DNA from: Rhizophagus irregularis
Lineage: Eukaryota > Glomeromycota > Glomeromycetes > Glomerales > Glomeraceae
Direction of reading: 5' to 3'
Length of the DNA stretch: 64,000 nt
Assembly (NCBI RefSeq): GCF_026210795.1
Contig: NC_089432.1
Location: 3,410,001 to 3,474,000, forward strand
Below the pieces are notes generated by a model. It was not told where the DNA came from. It saw only the letters and a program-made list of their open reading frames with translations, and ran no database searches. Below are positions 23,256 through 34,848 of the stretch, one piece after another. Every line of letters begins with the position of its first letter. Within the stretch, counting starts at the first letter, position 1. A program made the position numbers and the translations under genes.

Positions 23256-23395
23256 TTAAGCAGAAAAATCATTTTTAAAATAATAAGAACGAGCACGTAA
23301 AATAACAAAATGTGCACGAAATTCTTCTATATTTTGATTTTCACCGACTTGATTAATAACGTTATAATCAGTATCATTTGATAATAAGATTAGAA
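23256..23395 (-). pseudogene. BTB/POZ domain fragment
   Basis: An open stretch of 46 codons on the minus strand ends at TAA 23258-23256. It reads NDTDYNVINQVGENQNIEEF followed by RAHFVILRARSYYFKNDFS. This is the start of a BTB domain: the D-V-x-I/N-x-V-G entry, then FxAHxxILxARSxYF. It lacks a start codon and the rest of the domain. It is related in type to the BACK-TLDc remnant at 55.9 kb but not adjacent to it. Short relic. Confidence 0.65.
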
Positions 23396-24000
23396 TGAAA
23401 AGTTAAATAAAAAATTCAAACGATGACACACTATTTAGTATTTAGGTTACACAAGTAGTACTGGAACAAACTTCCTGAATTGCATTATTATTACGTTCTT
23501 AAATTTATAAAATCAAATTTTTTTTAAAAAAAATCTCTTTATTAAACATCAAGTTCTATACGGATTTCCCACTGTTGGCCAGATTTAAAATACAATTTTC
23601 ACGCACCATACTGATTATACATATGTAATACTAGCCTCAACTATTTTGACTCTTTTGTTGACTTTTCTTCTTATTTTCTTTTTTATTTGAACCATGGATT
23701 TCAAATTAAGTCTAGTTAAATTATCAAAACTAAAAGTAATACTCGCGTTTTAAAGATTTTCTCATTTCTTTTCCAGAAAAAAAATATTTTCATTTTCCTA
23801 ATTTTATAATTAAATTACATTATAAATAGAACTATTCATAAATGAACCATGGAATAAAATTAATACATCCGTATAAATTTTAATAATAATTTTAAAACAA
23901 ATGCAAACTTTAAATTCTGCATGTGTTACTTACTTAATTAAAACTATTCTATAATCCCATAATGCAGGATCACCTCTTTCAGTTATCATTCCTCAAGGGA

Positions 24001-24542
24001 TGTAATGCACTTTCTGTTAACTCCGCACGTATCGAGTTAAATTGACTCGAGTCGAGTTTAATGAAAATTATATGAACCCGTCGGGTACTCGAATTAGGGT
24101 CGTTTCTTTGACTTTGGTTAGCTCAAGATGACTCAAGTTAGACAATTATATTAAAAAATATTTAGTAATTAGAACTTAATAAATTTATTACAGTATGATG
24201 TATAAACAACACAAATCACGCATAAATGTGTTTGAAATCCTGGAATTTGCAAAGTATAGAAGGAATAAATCCATCAATTTTAAAAAGATATTTTGGTCAT
24301 TATCTTAATTAAATTGTAAATTTAAATTTATTATGATCAATTTTATTTATCCATCAATATATAATAATATTAAAAACAAATATATTTTTATATAATTTCG
24401 ATTAATGAGTCCAAAGTTTCCAAAATGATCGACCTGAATATTCATTCGAGTTGAGTTACAGTTGGATAACATGATTTGAGTTCAAATATCCCTTTAAACC
24501 TAATCCGACTCGACCCATGCGGAACTCATGCGGAGCACTACA
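24001..24542. mobile_element. Terminal-inverted-repeat element, TGTARTGC ends, GAGTCGAGT-rich
   Basis: The left end TGTAATGCAC and the right end GTGCTCCGCATGAG read in reverse complement (TGTAGTGCTCC) are inverted, followed by CTCCGCA and GAGTTGAGTC/GACTCGAGTCGAG words on both sides. About 540 bp, non-coding. I could not recognise a target duplication. A related end (CTCATGCGGAGC) occurs alone at about 28099, inside the fold-back spacer. Confidence 0.6.
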
Positions 24543-25129
24543 TGGAATATCATTAAAATGTGAATGATTTGGTACGACTATATATAATCACATTAATTAT
24601 ACTGTAAATAAAATTTTATATGTCAGAATTAAGTCAATTTTTCGGCATCAAGCAAGAAACGGTCATATTTCAAAAGTGAATTTATTTTCTAATGTCAAAT
24701 GTAGATTTTTGCAAAAAAATAATTAAATATTACCAAAATTATTTAAAAATATTAATAGATGATATTAATTTTACAATAAAACATTTAATATTTGTGGAAT
24801 ATTTTTTAGAAATAATTTATACATAATCAATAAAAAATATTAATTGTTAAAATTTTGCAAAATTTATATTAATATTAATAATTAAAAATATCAATTTTTT
24901 CATTAATTTTTGCGAAGTATCTTAAAAAAACTTTATTAAATAAAAACACGAAATTAAATATTAGAATTGTGCGACGCGTGATTTGTCTGCGCCTGATCTA
25001 TTTCATGTTCATAATGGCTAAAAACTATGGCAAGCCGAGCTGGACTAAACTATCAGGCATTGGGCGGGTGAAAAATCAAGCATGGATTGACAAAATGTTA
25101 CACCGTGCCTGATATTTTACCTGTTCATG

Positions 25130-25560
25130 CTTGATATTCATCTGTCCGTGCTTGATATTTATCTGTACGTGTTTGATATTTTTATCTGTTCATGCTTGAT
25201 GTTTATCTATCACGTGCTTGATATTTTTATCTGTTCATGCTTGATGTTTATCTGTACGTGCTTGATGTTTTATCTGTACGTGTTTGATGTTTTATCTGTA
25301 CGTGCTTGATATTTATCTGTACGTGCTTGATGGTTTTATCTGTACGTGCTTGATATTTATCTGTACGTGCTTGATGGTTTTATCTGTACGTGCTTGATGG
25401 TTTTATCTGACCATGCTTGACATTTTTATCCGTCCGTGCTTTATGTTTTTATCCGTCTGTGCTTGATATTTTTGTCCGTCTGTGCTTGATGTTTTTGTCC
25501 AACTGTGTTTGATTTAATCCAACTATGTTTGATAATTTTATCTTTAGTTTCTTTGTCAGC
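25130..25560. repeat. Minisatellite in left fold-back arm
   Basis: About 20 units of 19-24 bp with consensus TGCTTGATATTTATCTGTAC, varying in T-run length and one or two bases. The same array in reverse complement is at about 29280-29710. The open frames it creates on both strands (25127-25309 plus, 29529-29711 minus) are identical and not genes. Confidence 0.85.
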
Positions 25561-26689
25561 ACAGGGTTGATATATTGTCGGTCACATGTTTTTAAGTTTA
25601 GCGTAGTTTTAAAAAAAATTTTTTTTTGAATTGGCTTTTTTTTATAAACAAATTTTGTAGAGAATTTTTATTTTTAATATAGGCAAAGGCTTTGTTTGGT
25701 AGAACTTCTTTGGGAATTTTTTAATAAGATTTTTTTTGATAAAAAATTTCGTTAGAAAATTTTTTTCATTGATAGAGACATTTCTGAGTTTTTTTCTTTT
25801 ATGATAATTTCGGAGAATTTTTTTTAATAAGATTTTTTTTTGACATATACTTAATTTGTTGGAACAATTTTTTTTTTTAACAGGAGAGATTTTTTTTTTT
25901 TGATAGAGAATTAATTGAGAATTTTTTTTTTTGTAGAAAATTATTTGAAGAATTTTTTTAATAGGGAAGATTTTTTTTTTGATAGATAATTTCGTTACTA
26001 GAAAATTTTTTTAACAAGTGAGATTTTTTTTGATAGAGAATTTCGTTAAGAATTTTTTTTTAATAGGAGGGAGTTTTCCTTGATAAAGAATTCTTTTGGG
26101 AATTTTTTTTAATAGTATTTTTGACGGAGAATTTTATTAGAGAATTTTTTTTTTTTTTGATAAAAATTTCATCATAGAATTTTTTTTTTAATAGGTAAGA
26201 TTTTTTTTTTTTTGATAGGATCATTTCGTTAATAATTTTTTTAACAGGAGATTTTTTTTTTTTGATAGAAAATTTCGGTAAAGAATTTTTTTTTTAATAG
26301 GAAGGAAGTTTTTTTTTTATAGAAATTCTTTTGAGAACTTTTTTTAATAGGTAAGAATCTTTGAATTTTTTTTTAATAGGGAAAATGTATTTTTTGATGG
26401 AAGATTTTCGTTAGAAATTTTTCTTAATCAGGGATATTTTTTTTGATTGAGAATTTCATTAGAGAATTGTTGGTTGAAAAGCCTTTTTATTTTTTTGATG
26501 GAGAATTTTGTTAGAAGTCTCAATAGAAAATTTTATTGAAAATAGTTTTTTTTTAATAAGGGTATCGAGAATTTTGGCTTGAAATTTTTTTTTTTAATAA
26601 AGAATTTCATTAGAGATCTTTTTTTTTATAAAAAATTGATTGAAAATTTATTGGAAAATTTTTTATTAAATTTTACAATTTTAATAAAT

Positions 26690-27270
26690 TTTTACTCCTC
26701 TTCATCTTCCCATCACTTCTTTTAATCTTCCATCGCTCCTTTTCGTCTCCCATCATTTCTTTTCATCTCCCATCACTCCTCTTCGTCTCCTATCACTCCT
26801 TTTTGTCTCCCATCACTCTTTTTCATCTCCCATCGCTCCCTTTCGTCTCCTATCACTTCTCTTAATCTTCTCATCACTTCTTTTCGTCTCCCATCACTCC
26901 TCTTAATCTTCCCATCACTTCTTTTCGTCACTCATCACTCCTCTTAATCTTCTCATCACTTCTTTTCGTCTCCCATCACTCCTTTCTATCTCCCATCACT
27001 CCTCTTCATCACCCATCACACCTCTTTGTCTCCCATTACTTCTTTTCGTCTCCCATCACTCCTCTTCGTCTTTTATCACTTCTTTTTGTCTTTCATCACT
27101 CCTCTTAATCTTCCCATCACTTCTTTTTTTTTATCTCCCATCACTCCTCTTTGTCACCCATCACTTCTTTTTGTCTTCCATCACTCCTTTTCATCTCTCA
27201 TCATGTCCTATTTCTCCTTTTGGTTCCTATCACTTCTCATTACTCTTTTTTACTCCCTTTCATCTTCTAT
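26690..27270. repeat. Pyrimidine-rich satellite in the fold-back spacer
   Basis: Over 25 tandem units of about 20-22 bp of the type TCTCCCATCACTCCTCTTCA, almost purely C and T on this strand. The same satellite and its downstream flank recur at 53.9-54.5 kb. A long homopyrimidine strand could form triplex DNA; open frames within it are artefacts. Confidence 0.85.
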
Positions 27271-27272
27271 TA

Positions 27273-27636
27273 CTTTACTAAAAATGGCCAATTTTTTGAA
27301 ATGATTTTATAATAATTTTAAAATACTACAAAAATACATTTAATACATCAAAATGTTTTTATTATATTTTTGCTATTATTTTGTAATTATATTGTATCTA
27401 GGTCTATAAAAATAACTCAAAATAATATCACAATAATTTTTTAATGTTTTTTGTTATTATTTTATTATTATAATATAATTAACTTTGATATTATTTTAAT
27501 ATTTTAATCTCAAAAATACCTTAAATATATCTTGATATATTTTAAAAATTTTACAAAATAATTGCACAATTGTTTTGAAAGCCATTGTATCTAGGTCTAT
27601 AAAAATATTTCAAAAAATTGGCCATTTTTAGTAAAG
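27273..27636. mobile_element. Nested Tc1/mariner-type MITE with TA duplication
   Basis: The inverted ends CTTTACTAAAAATGGCCAAT (extending about 30 bp) are flanked by TA at 27271-27272 and 27637-27638. The paralogous repeat at 54.38 kb reads TTCTATTACTTTTCATTACTC straight through, which is the empty site and confirms insertion at a TA. 364 bp, non-coding; an internal TCTAGGTCTATAAAAATA word is repeated near both ends. Confidence 0.85.
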
Positions 27637-29279
27637 TACTTTCCATTACTCCATTGTTATTTTATTCTTTTTTCCTTGATCATTGTAATTTACTTATCTT
27701 TTTTATTTATTGTTATTATTTCTTTTATTTGTACATTTCAATAAAAATAAATATGGTGATTTTATTCTTTAAAATCGTAAATTTGGCTTAAATTTTAATA
27801 TTTGTAAATAAAATTTCATTAAATAAGATTATTTTGAATAAATATGTTTGCAGAAAAAATTTTTTAAAAAAATATCTTTTTAATAATAACCGATCAAAAA
27901 TTAGATACATATTTGAAAAAAAAAACCCAGGCGATGATCGCCCAGGCGACATTTAGCAATCCCAATTTATATATATTAAAAGTATTTAAAATAGTAGATT
28001 TTCAAAAATGTTTTTATGCCAATTAATGATAAAAAGAAGAAACACTGCAAACAAATTTCTGCTATATACTTTTCTTAAAGTTAACATTATTAACTTTTTA
28101 ATTTATGTCAGCTCATGCGGAGCTTTACTAGTATATAAAATTTGCTTAATTTACTATGCTACTTAGGATTCTATCATAGTTTTTTTTAATTTTATCTTAA
28201 TCTTATTAATGTAATTTAGTGTTTTTTTAATTTTATAAAAAAAGATCTCTAATGAAATTCTTTATTAAAAAAAAAATTTCAAGCCAAAATTTTCGATACC
28301 CTTATTAAAAAAAAAACTATTTTCAATAAAATTTTCTAGAGACTTCTAACAAAATTCTCCATCAAAAAAATAAAAAAACTTTTCAACCAACAATTCTCTA
28401 ATGAAATTCTCAATCAAAAAAAAATATCCCTGATTAAGAAAAATTTCTAACGAAAATCTTCCATCAAAAAATACATTTTCCCTATTAAAAAAAAAATTCT
28501 TTACCGAAATTTTCTATCAAAAAAAAAATCTCCTGTTAAAAAAATTATTAAAGAAATGATCTATCAAAAAAAAAAATCTCTCCTGTTAAAAAAATTATTA
28601 ACGAAATGATCTATCAAAAAAAAAAAATCTTACCTATTAAAAAAAAAATTCTATGATGAAATTTCTATCAAAAAAAAAAAAAAATTCTCTAATAAAATTC
28701 TCCATCAAAAAATACTTTTCACTTATTAAAAAAAATTCCCAAAAGAATTCTTTATCAAGGAAAACTCCCTCCTATTAAAAAAAAATTCTTAACGAAATTC
28801 TCTATCAAAAAAAATCTCACTTGTTAAAAAAATTTTCTAGTAACGAAATTATCTATCAAAAAAAAAATCTTCCCTATTAAAAAAATTCTTCAAATAATTT
28901 TCTACAAAAAAAAAAATTCTCAATTAATTCTCTATCAAAAAAAAAAAATCTCTCCTGTTAAAAAAAAAATTGTTCCAACAAATTAAGTATATGTCAAAAA
29001 AAAATCTTATTAAAAAAAATTCTCCGAAATTATCATAAAAGAAAAAAACTCAGAAATGTCTCTATCAATGAAAAAAATTTTCTAACGAAATTTTTTATCA
29101 AAAAAAATCTTATTAAAAAATTCCCAAAGAAGTTCTACCAAACAAAGCCTTTGCCTATATTAAAAATAAAAATTCTCTACAAAATTTGTTTATAAAAAAA
29201 AGCCAATTCAAAAAAAAAATTTTTTTTAAAACTACGCTAAACTTAAAAACATGTGACCGACAATATATCAACCCTGTGC

Positions 29280-29710
29280 TGACAAAGAAACTAAAGATAA
29301 AATTATCAAACATAGTTGGATTAAATCAAACACAGTTGGACAAAAACATCAAGCACAGACGGACAAAAATATCAAGCACAGACGGATAAAAACATAAAGC
29401 ACGGACGGATAAAAATGTCAAGCATGGTCAGATAAAACCATCAAGCACGTACAGATAAAACCATCAAGCACGTACAGATAAATATCAAGCACGTACAGAT
29501 AAAACCATCAAGCACGTACAGATAAATATCAAGCACGTACAGATAAAACATCAAACACGTACAGATAAAACATCAAGCACGTACAGATAAACATCAAGCA
29601 TGAACAGATAAAAATATCAAGCACGTGATAGATAAACATCAAGCATGAACAGATAAAAATATCAAACACGTACAGATAAATATCAAGCACGGACAGATGA
29701 ATATCAAGCA
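29280..29710. repeat. Minisatellite in right fold-back arm
   Basis: Mirror copy of the left-arm array, unit GTACAGATAAATATCAAGCA. It preserves the same order of variant units as the left arm, including the single unit with CACGTGATAG, so the two arms were copied from each other or inverted-duplicated recently. Confidence 0.85.
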
Positions 29711-30211
29711 TGAACAGGTAAAATATCAGGCACGGTGTAACATTTTGTCAATCCATGCTTGATTTTTCACCCGCCCAATGCCTGATAGTTTAGTCCAGCT
29801 CGGCTTGCCATAAAAAACGTTTTATTATTTGCTGTATTACGTCACAACAAGCTACTATCGTTGATGGTTTATTATAATGAATTACTTTATTTAGTTAACC
29901 ACAAAAAATAATCATGAAAAAATAAACTATACTAAATATATGATGCATTAGTATCTGTAATATCTGTAATTAAATAAATAAATTTCTGATGTTTTTTATC
30001 AACTTCATTTAAAACATTGTATCACCTAGAAAAATTACATTTAAGAAAGAAGTTACAACCGTACAAGCTGGTAGAATGCAAAACAGAATCTTGTCTTATT
30101 GTTTAAAAAATTGCAAAATTTCTTTTAATAAATAATTGTTAAAAAATAATTAATTAAATAGAGTCCATTCAAGACACTTTTTATTGTTTAAAAAAATTAT
30201 GAAACTATAGT

Positions 30212-30409
30212 ATGACCGAAATTGAAAATGAAAATGAAATTAAAACAGTTTTACTTCAAAATATTTTCTTGATTTTTTTTCATGTTTTGGCTGGATCAGT
30301 ACTTCCACAGGAAGCACTTTTTAAAGATGATATATTCAAAGTTGAAACTTCGAAGACTTTAAATTCTTATTTAATAGATTTCCACAAATTTATCATTTCA
30401 TTGTATTAA
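30212..30409 (+). CDS. Small open frame, 65 residues, doubtful
   Basis: ATG at 30212 to TAA at 30407. The product has a hydrophobic stretch near the N-terminus (LLQNIFLIFFHVLAGSVLP) that could act as a signal or anchor, then a polar tail. There is no recognised family, no intron signals and no homologue in the window. It could be an exon of a decayed gene between the fold-back element and the kinase. Confidence 0.25.
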   Translation: MTEIENENEIKTVLLQNIFLIFFHVLAGSVLPQEALFKDDIFKVETSKTLNSYLIDFHKFIISLY

Positions 30410-30825
30410 AGTAAAAAGTTTGTAATGTATTTACTGTTAATGAATTTTATCCTACAATCAATACTGCCCAAGAATCTGGAAATTTATTTCTTCATTAATA
30501 AATCTATTTGGTGTTTCAAAAACTTCCGTAAAAAAGGCTGATATCCCCCAATGTGTGTGGTGCCTGCACAATCCGCGGATAATTATTCGGACATCTCGAT
30601 TATTAAACATAATTCGGGCCAAATTCTGTAGTGCCGACCGGAACTACAGTAACTATAGACACGTGCTTGATCTAGGATAAAAAGTTTATCCGGACCGTAA
30701 ATGATAGTTTGTTGACGTATGTATGACTACATGAATCCTTTTAAATCCATAAATAGAATTTGATTTTAATTGCTTTACTCCATTTTATTTAATATTTTCA
30801 TTATTAAAAAAAATAAATAATAAAG

Positions 30826-32520
30826 ATGCAAAATAACGAAAATATAAATGAATGGATTATTTGGATTGAAGAAGCTATTAATAAAAAACATATTAAATAT
30901 TATGAATTTGAAAATTTTAAAAATATTCAGGAAATTGGTTCCGGAACATTCGGAAAGGTTTTTCGTGCAAATTGGAAAAATTTTGATCATTATTTAGCGT
31001 TGAAATCTTTTTTTAATCTTAACAGCATTACCTTAAAAGAAATTGTTAATGAGGTAATTTATACTTATTAAAAAATTCGATTGTACACAGTATTTTAAAA
31101 AATTTATTTTTTTTTATATTTTTGTTCTTTTTATATTTTTTTTTTCAAAAAATTTTTTTTTTCCAATTATTGTACGTTCATCATGCATTAGCTTAAATTT
31201 CAACGAGATGTATATTTTCATAATAATATTATTCGCTTTTATGGAATCACAAAACTTGAGTCAAGTACTGGTAAGAATATCATTAAAAAATAATTAATAA
31301 TAATTGTAACAGTCAAATTTGAAATAATAATTAATAACTATTTTATTAGAAAATATATTTAATCCAACAAAAGGTTATTTGTTGGTAGTAGAATACACTG
31401 ACAGTGGCACTCTTCGTGAATATTTGAAAAATAACTTCCATAGATTTACTTGGAATGATAAATACAACTTGGCATACCAATTGGCTTGTTCTGTACTATG
31501 TCTGCATGAAGAAGGAATTGTTCACCGGGATTTGGTATTTTTTTTTTTTATTAAAAAATATATTGATTTCAATAATTATAATTGATTTATATTCTTATTT
31601 GTATATTATGATAGCATTCTAGTAATGTGCTGATTCATCAGGGTTCAATTAAGTTGGCGGACTTTGGATTATCAAAAAGGATTAATGATGCATCTAAATC
31701 ACAATCAAAATTACTTGGTATGATTCCCTATATTGATCCAAAAAAATTGGTGGATAACAATTTAAGATCAAATGAGAAGTGCGATGTATATACAGTAGTA
31801 TTGGCGTTTTGTTATGGGAAATATCAAGTGGGAAACCGCCATTCCATAAAGAGGAATATGATTTTAGTTTAATGTATAAAATTTCACAAGGTCGGAGGGA
31901 AATAACTGTTCCAAATACTCCTAATGATTATTCTAATCTTTATACTGGTAAATATGATCAAATGTATTATTTATTTTATTTATTAAATCGATTATTTTGA
32001 CTAAGCATATTTCTTTTAATGATTAGAATGTTGGAATAATGAACCAAGTAAACGGCCATCTATACATGAAGTTGTTAATAGATTAAGAACTTCAAACCGC
32101 ATAACAATTTATCAACAGAATGATATATCTGATAAAACTAGTCCTATGCCAAATGAAAATAAAACTCCAATTAGAGAATTATCTAATATAGATACTACAA
32201 GTGAAATAGATAGGATGTCTACAAATGAACAAAATAAACAACTTGTTGAAAATTTGGAAAATTCTCTGGGTGAAAATGAAAATCTTCGGGAAAAATTACA
32301 AATTTTACAAAAGGGAAATACAGAACTTATTGAACTAAATAAAACGCTTCGATCTCAATTAGATGAAACTACGGCACAATTAGAATGTGCAAGACCATCA
32401 GTATATCAAGGAAACAAGGATATTGATGCTGTAATGGAAAACGACAAAAAGGTACGAAGTCTACTCGAATCTCGAATGGTAGATCTTATGGCCAAGAAAA
32501 ACAAGTTTATGTGCTTTTAG
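30826..32520 (+). pseudogene. TKL-like protein kinase with coiled-coil tail, 5-bp frameshift
   Basis: Exons 30826-31053, 31192-31270, 31350-31534, 31615-31947, 32027-32520 (TAG); every junction fits except that exon 4 carries 5 surplus bases. Around 31791-31796 the reading GATGTATAT then ACAGT then AGTATTGG breaks the frame exactly where the family motif D-x-Y-S-x-G-x-L-L-W-E lies; the downstream frame resumes with VLLWEISSGKPPFHKEE. The kinase marks are otherwise all present: glycine loop IGSGTFGKV, VAIK-equivalent LALK, catalytic HRDL, LADFGLSKR, and the C-lobe ECWNNEPSKRPS. After the kinase domain come about 100 residues of Glu/Leu coiled coil (ENENLREKLQILQKGNTEL) instead of the Sel1 repeats of its relatives at 45 and 50 kb. 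The lesion is a single small insertion, so inactivation is recent, or the base call is wrong. Confidence 0.8.
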
Positions 32521-33619
32521 GACTGTTCTTATGTGATCAATTCTCATTATAATGAAAGTATCTCAGTCTCTCAGATGGGTGGGTGATGCTTAAATCTCTC
32601 CTTTGTTCCAAAAAAAGGAATTTTTTATGCCGATCATTTAATTCTGGCCAGAATTAAATATGTCTCATTATTTGACGAAAAACACCAGAAAAAAAGTTGT
32701 CAAATAAGTCAAAAATGACATTAGAAATACATATACTATGCATTTTTTTCAAATTTCTATTACAGAATGCAAGATTTAAGTATTATACAGGGGGACATGA
32801 TACATACACATTTATCCTATTTAATAAGCTTTAATACTAAATTTCAAGCATTTGTAGTTAATTTTTTCAAATTTTTTCAAGTAAAAAAAAAGTCTAAATA
32901 ATTTTGCATATCAAATGATCAAAATTAGATGTATTTTTGAGCAAACTAACATATCCTTGTTATTTGAATGATTTAATTCTATTTTTATCATATAACTGAA
33001 ATCAAGCCAACTTGAAGAAGAATCTTCATCATTCCCATAAATGCAATGTTCACCAGGGATAAATTCACCAGGGATAAAAATCACCTCAGGTAAATTCACT
33101 TTTATTATATTATATAATTATATTAAAATTTAATTTTTTTTTTGTTTAAAAAAATCTAAAAAAACTAAAAAAAAATCCAAAAACAAAAGTTGTACAATTT
33201 TAATACATTATATACAATATAAATGAATAAACCATCTAAAAATTAGTTTATATATTATGTACTACTGTAAATCAAGGTAAAATTTACCTCTGATAAATTA
33301 ATTTTAAATTAACCTCTGCTGAATGTCAAATTAATTCACTTTTATAATAATTTTCAAAATAAACACTCAAATAATAAAAAAGTTTTTAAGCCCATGAAAG
33401 AAATTTTTTTTTTTTGAATGGATGAATTTGTTATTTTGTAAAAAAAAAAACTAATACAAAAAAATAGATTAATTACAAATAGTATAGAATTAGGTTATAA
33501 AGGAAAGGTACATCATACTATATAGAGTATAGACCGATAGAATGTGTACATATTTAGGTTTGACCGATTCTATTATTGTTCGTATATTTGCATTAATGGT
33601 AAACGAGGTATTTCAAGAA

Positions 33620-34110
33620 AAAAACTTGAAAATGTCATCTATAAACCGAAATATGTTATACTCCTTAGATTCCAATTATATCTCAGAATTAGTGAATAAT
33701 GAAGACACTGAAAAGTATTTAAAATAATAAAAAAAAAATTATTTTTAATTTCCGGTTTAGTTTATCACTACAAAATTTAAATTCTAATTACATCTCAGAA
33801 GAATTAGAGCTTGATATAGACATTGAAAGGTATTTCAAATAACAAAAAAAAACAATATTTTTAAATGATACAACTAATTATTTGAATTTATCAACTTTTT
33901 AATTAGTTTATCATCTCCAAAATTTAAGTTCTACAATTCAAAATTTAGAATTAGAGCTTGATATAAACACTGAAAGGTATTAAAAATAATGATAAAAAAA
34001 AATGTTTTAAATAGCACAACTAATTAACATTCGTATAATTTTTTACTTACAAAATTTAAGTTCTGCAATTCAAAATTTTTCAACCTCTTTTAAAAAAAAA
34101 AGAAATGTAG
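33620..34110 (+). repeat. Repeated exon-like modules in the MULE 5' region
   Basis: Three to four tandem copies of a roughly 120-145 bp module. Each has a TTTAG/ATTAG acceptor-like end, a 69-70 nt exon-like core (33761-33829 and 33907-33976), and an AAG|GTATT donor-like junction. The cores read related peptides (SLDSNYISEL, NLNSNYISEELELDIDIER, NLEL..DINTER). A first copy ends the 61-codon frame 33542-33727. No intact gene can be built through them. Confidence 0.45.
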
Positions 34111-34848
34111 AATTTTTAAAGGTAGTACCTCATGATAATAATGGTAAATATTCATTTGGCTCGATGTTATTTTATTTACTTTCGTTATAACCAATTACGT
34201 TAATATTCATTTAAATCAAATATAAAATATTATTTATAGGAAAACTTATTAAAACCTAATTATCCATAGAACTATAGCAGAAGTAAAATATTTCATTATT
34301 CTGCAAATACAGAGTATATAGAAATATTTAATAATTTTTTATTAGATTTTCTCAATATTAAAAGAAAATAATGTAAAGAAATTAGAATTCAGATATGATA
34401 TTTATTTAAGACTTGTATTTGTAATTTTTATTTCATGTACTATTAGAGATTACGAATGAATTGTTTATTTTTTTTTACATTTATATTTAAAGTAACTGTC
34501 TAATATGAATAAATAACAATAATTCTGAAAATCAATTTTATATTCTTTTTTAGGATTAATTTTATATTCACCAGTGGTTAATTTAAAATTAATTCACCAG
34601 TGGTGAATTTCACTTCAATTTTTATAAATTTTTATTAAAATACCAAATTTTAGTAATTTAATGGTGAATTTCACCTTGATTTACATGTATTACATATATG
34701 TGTTACATTAAATTTTTAAAATTTTATGGTGAAATTCACCTTCGGTGAATTTTACCCTAATTTACATAATGTATAAACAAACTTTTAGCCTTAGAACGCC
34801 ATTTTTCTTTTTTTGTTTTTATAATTTTCTTTAAAGAATATAAACAAT

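Larger units (their letters stand above)
25026..29812. mobile_element. 4.8-kb fold-back element with 1.6-kb inverted arms
   Basis: The outer ends are exact complements, TATGGCAAGCCGAGCTGGAC on the left and its reverse complement at 29793-29812. They are flanked by the 6-bp duplication AAAAAC at 25020-25025 and 29813-29818. The arms run from 25026 to about 26631 and from about 28233 to 29812 and are nearly identical apart from homopolymer slippage and one ~55-bp extra unit in the right arm near 28530-28620. Each arm contains a single-copy tip of about 80 bp, a minisatellite, then a poly-T-rich (right arm poly-A) quasi-repeat. The spacer (26632-28232) holds a pyrimidine-rich satellite, a nested Tc1/mariner-type MITE and non-coding AT-rich sequence. 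No transposase is seen, so it would be non-autonomous. A 6-bp duplication does not fit hAT or MULE. Confidence 0.85.

Noticed and set aside
25127-25309. 60-codon frame, identical to one on the minus strand at 29529-29711
   Set aside because: Both lie in the fold-back arm minisatellite; the repeated LDIYLYV-type peptide is a by-product of the 20-bp unit.
25130-25560. CRISPR-like array of repeats
   Set aside because: Units are contiguous variants with no unique spacers, and the genome is eukaryotic.
27026-27304. 92-codon frame in the fold-back spacer
   Set aside because: Same satellite artefact, running into the nested MITE.
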